Positions 1 through 9,595 of a stretch of DNA of 64,000 bases are shown here, piece after piece (positions within the stretch are counted from its first letter, which is position 1; each line of letters opens with the position of its first letter). The stretch comes from Trichomonas vaginalis G3. Its lineage: Eukaryota; Parabasalia; Trichomonadida; Trichomonadidae. The notes beneath the pieces were generated by a model. It had not been told where the DNA came from. It saw only the letters and a program-made list of their open reading frames with translations, and did no database searches. The position numbers were made by a program, and so were the translations under genes. The stretch lies in assembly GCF_026262505.1 (NCBI RefSeq), contig NC_067206.1, positions 4,244,879 to 4,308,878 on the forward strand. The letters are read 5' to 3'.

Positions 1-98
1 AAAAATTTTTCCTTCCGACAGGAAAATATTTTCCTTCCAACAGGAAAAGTTTTTCCTTCCAACAGAAAAAGTTTTTCCTTCCGACAGGACACAAACGA
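1..98. repeat. Short CCTTCCGACAGG-type repeats
   Basis: Several copies of a unit built on CCTTCC(G/A)ACAGGAAAA lie between the KilA-N gene side and the ATPase gene. The same cluster is found at 31,264-31,445 (reverse strand) and 62,095-62,344, with different copy numbers and arrangements in each element. Function unknown. Confidence 0.7.
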
Positions 99-287
99 AT
101 GTCCGACGTACCACCAACCGAGTCCATTCCAAAGCCAGAAGAACCGAAAGCTGCAGCACCACAACAGACTAAGACTAAACACTTACATTTTTTACGCTTG
201 ACTTTTTACAATTTGAACTTTGTTTGCGTAGATATGAATTCTGAAAGAAGTATGAGGGTCTTGTATGACTTTGTACTTCTCCCATAG
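99..287 (+). CDS. Small Pro/Glu/Lys-rich ORF, uncertain
   Basis: A 62-codon ORF begins MSDVPPTESIPKPEEPK and is open in all three element copies (also 31,075-31,263 on the minus strand and 62,345-62,533). The first 31 codons lie outside the ATPase gene and are rich in P, E, K and Q. The rest is antisense to the ATPase 3' end, so its conservation there may simply reflect the ATPase. The alanine/proline tract differs between copies (KAAAPQQ against TAPAPQQ). It could be a real short gene or a by-product of the repeats upstream. Confidence 0.3.
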   Translation: MSDVPPTESIPKPEEPKAAAPQQTKTKHLHFLRLTFYNLNFVCVDMNSERSMRVLYDFVLLP

Positions 288-1067
288 TTCATGTCTGTCA
301 AACTTACCTGCCATGGACTCTTTCATAAGTTCCATGAAATCGTCTTCGGACAATCCGGGGAAAAGTACAATGTCAGTAAGTATTCTCTTTACATCCTTAC
401 TTAAACTCTTTGCTGTCTGTACACAAATGACAACTGAGATGTTAAAGTGTCTGAGCTTCTTAAGAATTCGACACATGTCTTGTTCTCTGTTCTTTAACAA
501 AGGGTGAGAAGCAAAGTCATCTAAGATAAGAAGACATCTATGAGGGTACGTTTTCCAATCGTAAGATTGCAATTTCTTCGAAATGTATTCTATCTCTTTC
601 TGTTTGTTTCTGAAGTGTTTCTTCTCTAATATTCTCTGCATTTCCTCATTTGGGTCTTTAAACTTCGAATTTATATACTCATTTATAGCATTATACTTCA
701 AAACTCTTCTTTGGTACTTCTTTATCCAATCTAACAACTCAGAGTCTTTTATACATACTAACTTAGACTTCTTTATAATATCTTTGAACGAATTGACGGT
801 TTGGTCAAATTGACCAGAAGTACTACAAATAACAACTAACTCATAGAATGGGTTCTTCTCATCTAGTTCTTGTTGTTGTGCAGCCATTTTAAGATAAGTG
901 AAAGTCTTACCCGACCCAGGTGGTGCAATTAGACCTGTTATACCATTCTGAGCAAATAAGAACTTGTCATGTATGGGTTTTATCTGAGCATTTTCCAACT
1001 TCCTCTTGTTCTTATTTAAAACATTCTCAAATTTTTTGTCAATGTCAGCAAACTTTTTTTCTAACAT
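192..1067 (-). CDS. A32/FtsK-HerA-type DNA packaging ATPase
   Basis: The product, about 291 residues, is predicted to power genome packaging into the capsid. Walker A (APPGSGKT) is at residues 48-55, Walker B (CLLILDD) at about 178-184, and a conserved Gln motif (VVICVQT) follows at about 212-218. This order is typical of the packaging ATPases of Polintons, virophages and large DNA viruses. I chose the inner ATG at 1067 because it leaves a 36-bp AT-rich spacer to the divergent gene at 1104. The upstream in-frame ATG would run antisense into that gene. This copy is open throughout. Confidence 0.85.
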   Translation of the reverse strand: MLEKKFADIDKKFENVLNKNKRKLENAQIKPIHDKFLFAQNGITGLIAPPGSGKTFTYLKMAAQQQELDEKNPFYELVVICSTSGQFDQTVNSFKDIIKKSKLVCIKDSELLDWIKKYQRRVLKYNAINEYINSKFKDPNEEMQRILEKKHFRNKQKEIEYISKKLQSYDWKTYPHRCLLILDDFASHPLLKNREQDMCRILKKLRHFNISVVICVQTAKSLSKDVKRILTDIVLFPGLSEDDFMELMKESMAGKFDRHELWEKYKVIQDPHTSFRIHIYANKVQIVKSQA

Positions 1068-1103
1068 ATTTTTAGAAAAATTAAAATTTTTATCTTTTAG
1101 AAA
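1068..1103. promoter_or_regulatory. 36-bp bidirectional promoter region
   Basis: The packaging ATPase and the 150-codon gene start head to head here. The spacer is almost pure A/T and contains the palindrome-like core AAAAATTAAAATTTTTAT. It is kept nearly unchanged at 30,260-30,295 and 63,308-63,343. That a promoter for both genes must sit here is inferred from the spacing. Confidence 0.55.
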
Positions 1104-1556
1104 ATGTCTAGCGATTTCGCCATCTATATTCGAGACAAGCTTTTCGACAGCAAAACATCTGTAGACCATAAAATCTTACATAGTGTAAACAAGAAAGGTG
1201 AATTTGTTCTAAAGTTCTGTTTCTGGGAATATGACAAGAACCATAAAACATTAAGCAGAGAAGTCTTAAAATTTGTCAATGACAGACTTGTTGACAGAGA
1301 TGACGCCTCTTGGAGAGATGAAGTCCAACAAAACTTCTTAGAATGCAAAGAAGACACATGCGCTGTTCTTGAAGATGAAATAGAAAACAGAATAGATGAG
1401 CTATTAAAGGACAAAGAACTTTTACATAAATATGGTTCTGAGAAGTTTGACATAACTCCACCAGAAAAGAAGAAGAGAGAAAAGAAAGAAAAGAAAGTAG
1501 AAGAAGAGAAGAAAGAACCTGAACCAGTTCCAGAGAAAAAGAAATTTGACATGTAA
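1104..1556 (+). CDS. Acidic/lysine-rich protein of unknown function (150 aa)
   Basis: The protein begins MSSDFAIYIRDKLFDSKTSV and ends in a highly charged tail rich in K and E (KKKREKKEKKVEEEKKEPEP). The first 110 residues look globular and the tail is probably disordered. It is divergent from the packaging ATPase and convergent with the 141-codon gene, sharing an AT palindrome as terminator. It is conserved in all three copies, which favours a real gene. No family recognised. Confidence 0.6.
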   Translation: MSSDFAIYIRDKLFDSKTSVDHKILHSVNKKGEFVLKFCFWEYDKNHKTLSREVLKFVNDRLVDRDDASWRDEVQQNFLECKEDTCAVLEDEIENRIDELLKDKELLHKYGSEKFDITPPEKKKREKKEKKVEEEKKEPEPVPEKKKFDM

Positions 1557-1576
1557 AAATAAAATTTTATTTTTTG
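1553..1576. terminator. Shared convergent terminator/polyadenylation palindrome
   Basis: The palindrome AAAATAAAATTTTATTTT lies between two convergent genes and supplies AATAAA-like signals on both strands. The same block recurs at 29,786-29,812 and 63,790-63,812. Its role as a two-way 3'-end signal is inferred. Confidence 0.45.
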
Positions 1577-1992
1577 AACATTTCTGGGTCAATGTCAATG
1601 TTCTCTTCCTCTTTAGGAGTAAACACTGGCTTAGACTCTAAAATCTTTTTACCCAATTTACCTTGAACTTCAACTATCTTAGACTCATAATATTCATAGT
1701 CGTCTGCTTTCTTTGGTTCATAAGGTATAACAAGTTTGTATACTTTGCCTTCTTTAAGGTTTGAGAACCTTCTGTCAAAACTTTCTTTGACTGTTAACAA
1801 ACCTTCTATGTCTAAGTCTTCAAATTTCGCACCATTTTTAGTCACAATAGCAAACTTAACTGGTTCGATGTTCCAAACTTTGCTGAATGAAGACTTTTCA
1901 AAATGGTAGAAGTAAACATTCAAATATGTGAATGGGTCTAGTTCTTCTTTAAGTCCTGACATGTACTTGTTTATTGAGATGAATTTCGTCAT
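1567..1992 (-). CDS. Unknown conserved protein (141 aa)
   Basis: The protein begins MTKFISINKYMSGLKEELDP and has mixed alpha/beta composition, with an acidic C-terminus (PKEEENIDIDPEMF). It sits directly downstream of the SF3 helicase gene in the same direction, with an AT box between them, so it may act in replication as a small partner of the helicase; position is the only evidence. It is nearly identical to 29,372-29,791 and to the partial copy at the right window edge. Confidence 0.6.
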   Translation of the reverse strand: MTKFISINKYMSGLKEELDPFTYLNVYFYHFEKSSFSKVWNIEPVKFAIVTKNGAKFEDLDIEGLLTVKESFDRRFSNLKEGKVYKLVIPYEPKKADDYEYYESKIVEVQGKLGKKILESKPVFTPKEEENIDIDPEMFKK

Positions 1993-2029
1993 CTTTTCTA
2001 TCGGATAAAAAAATATTTTTTTTTAAAAT

Positions 2030-3264
2030 TTACTCAGAAAAATTTTTCTTTGTATATACACCATTCTGTACGTCTAAAAGACTTTTGACATTTGCCAAGA
2101 ATGTTCGTTTAGACGCTGTCATATAACCATACTCTTGACAATATTGTTTATACGAATCGTACGATGACCTTTCATCTAAACACTCAAAGTCAGTTTCATC
2201 TATGAACAGTTCATATACACTCTTGTTTGCTTCTAACAATGTTTGTCTCTCTTCGGTATGTGGAATTTGTCTTGGATTGAACTTTGAAATATCTAATGTC
2301 ATGAAATATGAGAACAAGTGGTTGTAAAAGTCAGATGTCAAAGTTTCTGCTAAGTCGTCAAAATATTCTGTATCTTGCATATGAGAATCTGACGTTCTGA
2401 CAACTACATATCTTCTGTCAGAACTTTCTAACTTCATCGGAACAGCATTGTTTGAAACCATAACGAAGTTTGCAACATTTTCACAAACTCTTTGGTCTTT
2501 ATATTTTCTTTCAACAACTCCAACTTTGTCTGTTATAAGACTCTTCAAAGCATCTGAGTTCAAAACTTTTGTTGTATCTATACTTTGAAGTTCGTTACAT
2601 ACTATAAGTTTCATATTCTCTATTGAAGAGTTAAACTTGCCACAGATGTTTTCTAAGTTTGTCATATTCGGGTTCGAATAACCTTCTAACAGTTTGCATA
2701 AGATATCTGTAAAGAAAGTGTTCTTACCTGTTCCTTGTTTTCCAATTATAATGAGAGCAGTTTCATTTTTAGCACTTGGATGTTGTAAGATGTTTGCAAA
2801 CCAACATAAGATATACTCATAGACTCTTTCGTTTCCATTGCATATAATTTCTTTGACATGGTCTAACCAAGCTTCTATAACATTTTCTTTCCATTCTACT
2901 TGTTCATATTTATATCCAGTGAAGATAGAATAGAAGTTTGGAGATGGTGTATAAACTTTATACCACGAACTGAAAAATCTTCAAGTTTTGACAATAAGAT
3001 ATCCCAAGCATCTAACATCTTCATGCCAACTTGTACGACTTTTATTTTCTTAAGTTTCTGTTTACATTCTTGTTCTGAAACTATTGTCGCTTTAGGTTTG
3101 TTAAAGACTACATCCCATTCTTTCATAACATAACATTCTGGGGCAGAGTCGACATAAATGACTAAACGTTTCAAATTCTCGACTGCTTTGTTATAGTCTC
3201 GAAATGGACACATATTTCTGAATGTTTGGAAGTCATAAAAATCTGAAACATCTATTCTGTACAT
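2030..3264 (-). CDS. Superfamily-3 helicase (D5-like), broken copy
   Basis: This replicative helicase is about 411 codons long. The Walker A motif GKQGTGKNT lies at about residue 175, followed by a Walker B-like stretch (KLIVCNELQ) and a sensor/motif C (NFVMVSNN), the SF3 arrangement. The N-terminal 150 residues do not show a primase motif that I recognise. With no polymerase B in the element, this helicase would have to recruit a host or other viral polymerase (inference). This copy is broken. Confidence 0.8.
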
Positions 3265-3293
3265 TTTTATAAAAATAAAAAAAATATTTTTTT
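3265..3293 (-). promoter_or_regulatory. AT-box promoter upstream of the helicase
   Basis: Read on the minus strand, the helicase start codon is preceded by an A-run, ATATTTTTTTT and then TTTTTATAAAA. The same A-run/ATATTTTTT/TTTTTATAAAA arrangement precedes many genes of this family (28,073-28,100, 56,510-56,551, 58,570-58,611, 60,440-60,488, 61,150-61,191). The recurrence next to start codons suggests an element-specific promoter. Confidence 0.5.
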
Positions 3294-4082
3294 TTATTCT
3301 TGAGCTATTTGTTGCATTTGTTGTTCTTGAGCTATTTGTTGTTGAAGTTGTTCTTGTAATACAATACTTTCACCAGTTGCATCTTCCAATTCGAAACTTT
3401 CTGCCGTCATTGACAAATACATAGGACATAAAAGTTTTACAGGAACAAAGTTTGCGTCAACTAAGGTTAAGTTTATGTTTGCTAAAGTGTTTGAGTTTAC
3501 TAAAGCTGAAAACTCTGCATTCGAATGAACAATAGGCAAACCAGCAGAGAATGTGTTATTTATACGCATAAGTATCTTTTGGTCATAGTAGTTTCTGTCG
3601 ACATTCGAATAACACTTTGAACCTAAGTTTGAAACAATATATAAAATAGGTGTACTTAAAGTCAATGGAACAGACATTCCTTGTATGACACCTTTTCCTG
3701 TTATAGGAAACTGTTGGTAGTAAAAACCAGATATAAGTTTTGTATTATAGCTCATATCGTTTATAGTAAACTCAGTCGGACATCCAAACATAATGAAACC
3801 TGCTCTAGTTGCAGCACATGTTACACTCGTCCTTAAAGTATTAAATAAGTCAACAAAACCTGTTGGTGGTATATCTGAGTAAGTATCTTCAAAGGAGTAT
3901 TTTTTACCATTCACAACAATAAAATCTTCTGGTGTCAAAAGAGCAAAACAAGCTTTAGTCGTCATTGTGTTTAAGGTTAGTTTACAATATCGTCCTTGAG
4001 GACTTTGTAAGTTTGTTGTTATAGAATTATATGACTCAGGGTTTTTAGTCGTAATAGTATAAACCACTATGTCTTCTGCCAT
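3294..4082 (-). CDS. Putative minor capsid (penton-like) protein, 262 aa
   Basis: The protein begins MAEDIVVYTITTKNPESYNS, is rich in beta-prone, Thr/Ser/Asn-rich sequence, and ends in a Gln-rich repeat (QQQIAQEQQMQQIAQE). PLVs and Polintons encode a single-jelly-roll penton of about this size next to the replication and capsid genes. Size, composition and place are the only support; I see no diagnostic motif. Copy B has the homologue at 27,287-28,072. Confidence 0.45.
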   Translation of the reverse strand: MAEDIVVYTITTKNPESYNSITTNLQSPQGRYCKLTLNTMTTKACFALLTPEDFIVVNGKKYSFEDTYSDIPPTGFVDLFNTLRTSVTCAATRAGFIMFGCPTEFTINDMSYNTKLISGFYYQQFPITGKGVIQGMSVPLTLSTPILYIVSNLGSKCYSNVDRNYYDQKILMRINNTFSAGLPIVHSNAEFSALVNSNTLANINLTLVDANFVPVKLLCPMYLSMTAESFELEDATGESIVLQEQLQQQIAQEQQMQQIAQE

Positions 4083-4092
4083 TTACATATAT

Positions 4093-4323
4093 TTAAAAGT
4101 TTTTCTGAAAGTGGAGAAGAACTTCATCTAAACTTTCACATGGCGTTTCTTGAAGTTCTCTGTCTAAGAAGTTCAAATATTTTGTAAAGACATAGAACTT
4201 TCCTTTGTCTACACGAACAAACAAAACAGGGTCTTTCATATCGTTCAAAAGTGTGTAAAGTCCTTTACATGAAATAAAGTCTATATTATTTTTCTTCAAA
4301 CATCTTTCAAGAAGTTTTGACAT
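4093..4323 (-). CDS. Small unknown protein (76 aa), present only in copy A
   Basis: The protein begins MSKLLERCLKKNNIDFISCK and is open over 76 codons between the 193-codon gene and the penton-like gene. Copy B has no counterpart at this place although the flanking genes are almost identical, so it behaves as an accessory gene. No family recognised. Confidence 0.55.
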   Translation of the reverse strand: MSKLLERCLKKNNIDFISCKGLYTLLNDMKDPVLFVRVDKGKFYVFTKYLNFLDRELQETPCESLDEVLLHFQKNF

Positions 4324-4329
4324 TTTTAC

Positions 4330-4911
4330 TTAGCAAATAAACTTTAATGAAATGTTGTGGTCGTCAAATATTTTTATAACGTCTGGGAAACTATATTTTA
4401 AGTTCAACGTTTCACCTCCTTTCATAACGTATATCTTGTCAATGACATTATATGAAACACCACAGCAACTAACGTCGGGTTCTATTTCTTTGATGTTTAT
4501 ATCGTCTGCCTCTGTCAAAAGTTTCAATAGTTCTTTCAAAACTTCATGAGGTGCAATGACATATGAGTTCACTTTTACAGGGTTGTGTTCGACCAAGTTT
4601 AACATTATACCTAAAGCTTGACAAATCTTCTCCTGAGTTTGAAGTTTGTCTTTCAGTTGTTGGTAGTCGTTTCGAATATCTGCAACAGAACTTAAGTCTC
4701 TGCTAACTTCAGGGTATGTTGGTTGTTCTTTTACAGGAACTATTGTTATACCATCTTGGTCTTCGTATGGTTTCCCCACTTCAACATCTCTGTCTTTGAC
4801 ATTGACAACAACACTTTGACTGTTTGTTTGAGTTGGTGAATTTAACTTCACATCTGCCACCGCCATTAAACCTTTTGAAACACTTACGCTTCTATTTTTC
4901 GGAAATGACAT
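4330..4911 (-). CDS. Unknown virion-type protein (193 aa)
   Basis: It starts MSFPKNRSVSVSKGLMAV. A basic, Ser-rich N-terminus is followed by a probable coiled coil at about residues 85-110 (DYQQLKDKLQTQEKICQALG) and a compact C-terminal part with a Cys pair (CCGVSYNV). I took the ATG at 4911, which leaves an 18-bp spacer to the divergent gene; the longer in-frame extension reads antisense through that gene. No family recognised. Confidence 0.6.
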   Translation of the reverse strand: MSFPKNRSVSVSKGLMAVADVKLNSPTQTNSQSVVVNVKDRDVEVGKPYEDQDGITIVPVKEQPTYPEVSRDLSSVADIRNDYQQLKDKLQTQEKICQALGIMLNLVEHNPVKVNSYVIAPHEVLKELLKLLTEADDINIKEIEPDVSCCGVSYNVIDKIYVMKGGETLNLKYSFPDVIKIFDDHNISLKFIC

Positions 4912-4929
4912 TTTACTTAGAATAAAAAG
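4912..4929. promoter_or_regulatory. 18-bp divergent start spacer
   Basis: Two genes start in opposite directions only 18 bp apart, over TTTTACTTAGAATAAAAAG. The same spacer is at 26,685-26,702. A closely similar one (TATTTTATCTAGAATAAAA) separates the fibre gene from its neighbour at 52,436-52,453 and 40,814-40,831. The shared core CT(T/C)AGAATAAAA is a candidate bidirectional promoter. Confidence 0.5.
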
Positions 4930-5349
4930 ATGGACGTATTCGGATATCTCTTTGAATTGAAGCAAAACAAAGTTTACACACACAAACAATACAAATACAT
5001 TGACAGAATAATTCTTTATACAAACAATGGAAAATGTTATAGAATAGCAGTCTTTGCTGAACCAAAATATTTTCATAAAGCAAAGAAAGTTGGTATAACC
5101 GAAATGGTGAAAGTTCTTGAAGCAGACAAAAATATAACAACAAAACTGACCGATATTTCTAAAGGAAAGTTTATAATACAATATTATGTCAAAACTGGCG
5201 TACTGTCAATATTTGACAGAGAGAAGTCAGTTCAAGAACAACTTACTGACCTGCTGCCAAAATCTGCTCGATGGAAGCTGTCGTTATGCCAATCTGAGGA
5301 GCCCCAGCAGGTTTCATCGAACGAATCTTCAAAAGAGCATCTTCCGTGA
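4930..5349 (+). CDS. Unknown protein (139 aa) overlapping the capsid gene 3' end
   Basis: The protein begins MDVFGYLFELKQNKVYTHKQ and appears alpha/beta. It is the only gene of this block on the plus strand. It runs convergently into the capsid gene, and its last third lies antisense to capsid codons. The conserved functional part is probably the first 100 residues. Homologue at 26,266-26,684 in copy B. Confidence 0.5.
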   Translation: MDVFGYLFELKQNKVYTHKQYKYIDRIILYTNNGKCYRIAVFAEPKYFHKAKKVGITEMVKVLEADKNITTKLTDISKGKFIIQYYVKTGVLSIFDREKSVQEQLTDLLPKSARWKLSLCQSEEPQQVSSNESSKEHLP

Positions 5350-6849
5350 AAAGTGCTATTGGTTTTGTAAACTTCTTTGCTTTCAATTCATCTGGACCGT
5401 CTCTGTCACCAGTATATTGTATTTGAACTGTACCAACAGTTGAAATACCACCCATAAAGTCTTCTGAGTCAGCAAATGGAATGCCAAGCCAAAAGTTTGA
5501 ACGGTCTCCATTTGTATATTGAGTTTTTTGACCTCCTGTATGAGTCCATACTTTCACATATGGCATAATAGAATTTTGCATTTCAGGGTTAATGGTTGTT
5601 GTGAAGTTGTTGTTAAAGTTCATAGCATCTAATGTCAAGTTGTATGACCTCATATCCTCAACTGTAGAATATTCTTCTCTTGGATAATATTTGCCATCTA
5701 TGTTTATATGATATTTAATACCAGGGTTGTAGAAACAAGAATAGTCATTTATAGTTCGTCTGAACAGTACAAACATAGTATCTGCATGTTTCATTGCAGT
5801 TGTTAAGGCAATATCTGTTCTTGCACCTGGGTCAGCACTTTGGTTTCCAACTTCACCTGCAAAGTCTTTGACAGATATTTGGTGTATAGGGAACATAAGT
5901 GGAACTGCAATATATTTGGCAGCTAAAGCATTTGAAATATCTGGGTCCAACATATAGACTGCAAGTCTGCTTTCTATTCTCTTGCATTCAAACTGTTCGC
6001 ATGTAAACTTAACTGGGTCCCAAGCAGTTCCAGCAGCATTGAAATAATAGTTTACTTCATTGTTGAAGTTTGAGAAACCAAAGTCTAAGTCAACTTTGTC
6101 TTTGCAAAATTCGGCGAATGACGTTTTGATTTGTTCCCTTACGTCTGTAATAGTGAATGGGTCTTGTGTTGGTGCAATGACTAAGTTATTTTTGCTTGGA
6201 GTAAGTTGATAGAAATTTTTCCTGCCCAGTTTGGCAAGTATCTTAAAAACCTGAAGATGAGGAAAGATGACAAAGGAACTCTAAGTTTCAGTTTTACTTT
6301 AGTGGCAGCATTTCCATCTGAACCAGAAAGGTTAACATAAACTCCTGGAACGTTAGGGTCAAGTCTTCTTATTTTCTCAATAGTTGCATACTGGTCTGTT
6401 TGTTCTCTAGCTTGTGGTTGTACTGAGTTTCTCAAAGCGAACCATTCATAGTTTGCCCATGTTACTGTTTGAACTAAGTCAGAGTTAGAATATATCTTAT
6501 ATCCCATGAAAACTTCTGGAGCATATTGGTATCCGACATAGAAAATTCCATTGCAACCTTTCTTGTCAGACAACTTGGCAGAAGGTTTTATTTCAATGTC
6601 TTGTTCCACGTATAAGAATGAGTTGTCAATAGAAATAATATGAAACCTGTCGCAAGCAATATCTACTGTTGTTGAAGAACCTTCTCCAAACTCACCTACA
6701 TTTCCATAAGAAACAGCAGTTGTATATTCGTAAGTTCCAGGAACTATTTCTGACCTTCTAATGGCATTGTCGCATTCGTTATACCATTCGGAAACATTTC
6801 CGTTCATGGCATCCAAAACTGTTGGCGTTATATTCTGAGCGGCGTACAT
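5243..6849 (-). CDS. Double-jelly-roll major capsid protein, broken copy
   Basis: The gene, about 535 codons, begins MYAAQNITPTVLDAMNGN. Its product is rich in beta-prone, aromatic segments with long Gly/Asn loops (for example FRFLRYLPNWAGKIS and WTHTGGQKTQYTNGDRSNFW). Length, composition and position beside the packaging genes fit the double-jelly-roll capsid of PLVs, virophages and Polintons. Fold assignment is by overall character, not by a short motif. The copy is broken, with a few breaks. Confidence 0.7.
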
Positions 6850-6916
6850 TTCATATGGGTAAAAATATAGAATAGTTGGATTTATATGTCATAATAGAAC
6901 CCACTCGGACCAAGCT

Positions 6917-9340
6917 TTACTTTCTTCCTGACTGAGTTTTTTTTTTAACTCTTCTTTTTCCTTCATTGCCACTACTTTCACTAGATGAAGTTACTTCTTC
7001 ACTACTTTCACTTTGTTCTACTCTTCTCTTCTTCTTTGGTGTCGCTTTTGGTAACTTGCCCTCTGCTTCAAGTTGTTGCATCTTTGCCTCATGTTCACCT
7101 AGTATGTTGTAAATTTCCCATGTCCTTTTTGCCTTTGGGCTCTGGTCGCCCATCTCAGGTAACCTATATCCTAGAAAGATTTTGTCATAGTTTGTATTTG
7201 AGTCTTCGCGTATTGTTTGCATGACTCTTTCCTGAGTTTCCGGTTCAAGCTCTTCAAACAGAGCTTGTCCATATGGAATAAGCTCGTTTCCAAATATATG
7301 TTTTTGTAGCCATTCTGGTTTTCTTTCCATGTTACCAATAATATCTTTTGTGAATGGGAAAGCTTTTACCCAACGTTTCAGCTTGGGTCATTTATTTCTG
7401 TAGTTGGTTTTATTTTGTCAAGGAACATGTTTTTCAATACTAACATTTCATTTGGTACTGTCCATTTGAGTTTTCTTAAATATTCATCCCTTCTCGGTTC
7501 ATTGTCTGCAAAGTAAGTTTTTATGACATTTTGTAAACTTTCGTTTGCAAGGTCATGTACAATAGGTTCTCTTCCTTCTGTCTCCCTAACTTTCTTTCTA
7601 AACTCTTCACCAAATATACCATCTCTATGGTTCTGTGTAGTTCTTTGAGATAAATGTTCTAGAACGTCAGGTGTTATATTTCCATCAGCCATGTTCATTT
7701 CATACTGGTCCAAAATATCTGCATCTTTCATATCTTTCAATGGCATTAAAGCCGCGCTGAAAATACCAGCTAATCTGGTTCACCATTCACTTCCATTGCG
7801 TCTACAACTTCTTGGAATTGTGGTTGTAAGTTTATGAACCACCTATCCGGTTAGCTTTATGACCCCATCTCATTGTAGTTCCATAGTCTGCAGAAACAAA
7901 AGTAGGTTTGTTTCCATATTGGTTAGGTTCTGAATGAACTTTAAACAATGTTTCATTTCTATATGTTTTGTTGAAATTTAACCTTTTATTTTCACCGAGT
8001 TCAGCCAAAGATTGAACGTTATATGGTCGTAAGTAAAAAGGGTTATTGTATTTGCGTACATTTTCTTTCAGTACTTCCATTCTATGCTGAATATTTTCAT
8101 CTGGTGTTGGAGTCTTTTGTATGTCGGCAAACATTTTTCGATATTCTTCTACTATGTCAGCCGAATTTTTCTTAGACTCTTGGAAAGATTCCATATTCTC
8201 CTCATACACTTGTTGAGGGTCAAGATTTTTCGGCTGTTCCAAATCTTCATCTAGTTCTGTGAAGTTAGTTTCCAAAGGAGGGACTTGTTCGTTTCCTTCA
8301 GGCTCTTCTAGCTGTTGTTGCTGAACTATTTCTTCCATGTCTGGTTGTATCTGAACTTCTTCCTGTGGAGTTTCTTGTACCTCATCTGCTGGCATTTCAT
8401 ATATTCCGAGACCGTTTTTAACAAGTTCCCTATCTAAGTCATCCGGACTCATAAACCTTTCTTCTTTCGTTCCGTCTCTATTTTTTACGCGTTTCATGAA
8501 GAGAGTTGAATTGTCATTTAGCTCTGACACCAAATATCTCGGAGTAAATTCAGTCATGTCATTTGGATGATATGCTATTAAATCATATCCCTTAGCGAGC
8601 TTGTATTTTCCAGGTTTGAAATTATATCCATTTGGTGCTGAGCCATAAAGCTAAATAGGTTCGGGTCAGTATTTCCTTCCTTGAACTTTCTAATAGCTTC
8701 TTTATATCTGTCACTAAAGTCAAGAGTATCTGGTAACCATAGTCTTCTTTTAAGCATTTTTAAGAAATCTTGGTTTCCTTGTTCTCTACTTCTTTTATGT
8801 CCTTGCTCTTTTGTGGTTGTTGTTGTGCAGGGTTTTGAACTGTTGGTTGCTGTGCTGGTTGTGGAGGTGGTTGTTGTGCTGGTTGTTGTTGTGGTGCTGG
8901 TTTTGAACTGTTGGTTGTTGTGTTGGTTTTGGTGCATGCCTGTGTCTGTGTCCATGTGACGATGTAAATGTTTTTAGGTAGTCCTGGTGCAGGTGCTTCT
9001 CTTGGAGGTTTGGTGGTATATAGGTTCCACTAGCTGTATATAAGTTTCCACCAGCTGGTATTATGTTCCATCTGCAGCATAGTGTCCTACCTGACTTTTC
9101 GTTTTTAAGAAAGCATTTACTAGGTCTGTTTTGGTCTGTTGTAACTCTTTTTCTTGACTTTCCACAACAGTTGCTCTAACGGCGTCATAGGCACTTTGAA
9201 CTGCCTGTCTCGTTGCTGCATCTGTTATTTTCGTCATATTTTGTGCTACTTCTCTTAACTCTTTGTCGAAACCTTCAGACTTCAGTTTCTTTCCAGATGA
9301 GAAGTCGTCACTAGTTTCACCTTACTATGAAAGAGCTTCG
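6917..9340 (-). CDS. Large putative virion protein, broken and cut by the gap
   Basis: This is the homologue of the large gene of copy B (21,401-24,701). The visible parts include a Gln/Pro/Glu-rich linker (EETPQEEVQIQPD-like), a globular C-terminal half, a Thr/Pro/Gln low-complexity stretch at about 8.8-9.0 kb and a basic cluster PKKKRRV near the C-terminus. It has several breaks and loses its 5' end in the scaffold gap. Confidence 0.55.
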
Positions 9341-9440
9341 NNNNNNNNNNNNNNNNNNNNNNNNNNNNNNNNNNNNNNNNNNNNNNNNNNNNNNNNNNNN
9401 NNNNNNNNNNNNNNNNNNNNNNNNNNNNNNNNNNNNNNNN
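9341..9440. other. Scaffold gap (100 N)
   Basis: A run of exactly 100 N, the usual placeholder for a join of unknown size. Sequence on the two sides is not contiguous element DNA: the left is copy A and the right is a different, noisier sequence. Confidence 0.99.
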
Positions 9441-9595
9441 AAGTCTGCTAGTTGATAGAGACACGTATAGCAGGGGTATACAGATGCGTGCCTGAAATGA
9501 CGCCGTCACGATGAGTGTGTATGTCACGCAGCTCGTCGGTCGCGTGGAGCAGTCGCGCATCTCGGTGATCGTAGTGATGCTCACTCAGGTAACAA
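9441..9595. other. GC-rich stretch right of the gap
   Basis: About 150 bp with clearly higher GC than anything nearby, rich in CG and GTGT/CACG words and without an ORF. It matches none of the repeats in this window. It may be a contig-end artefact or foreign sequence. Confidence 0.4.

Larger units (their letters stand above)
1..9340 (-). mobile_element. Polinton-like virus element, copy A (partial)
   Basis: This is the left (structural-gene) half of a PLV-class element, in reverse orientation, truncated by the window edge and by the scaffold gap. From right to left it holds a large virion-type protein, the major capsid protein, small unknown genes, an SF3 helicase and the packaging ATPase. 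Gene order matches 21.4-31.4 kb of copy B. Proteins differ from copy B by only about 1-3 per cent where I compared them, so it is young. It looks broken, with roughly five or more breaks, most of them in the large protein gene. Confidence 0.85.

Noticed and set aside
8681-8959. Val/Leu-rich ORF resembling a membrane protein
   Set aside because: Antisense to the Thr/Pro/Gln low-complexity part of the large protein.
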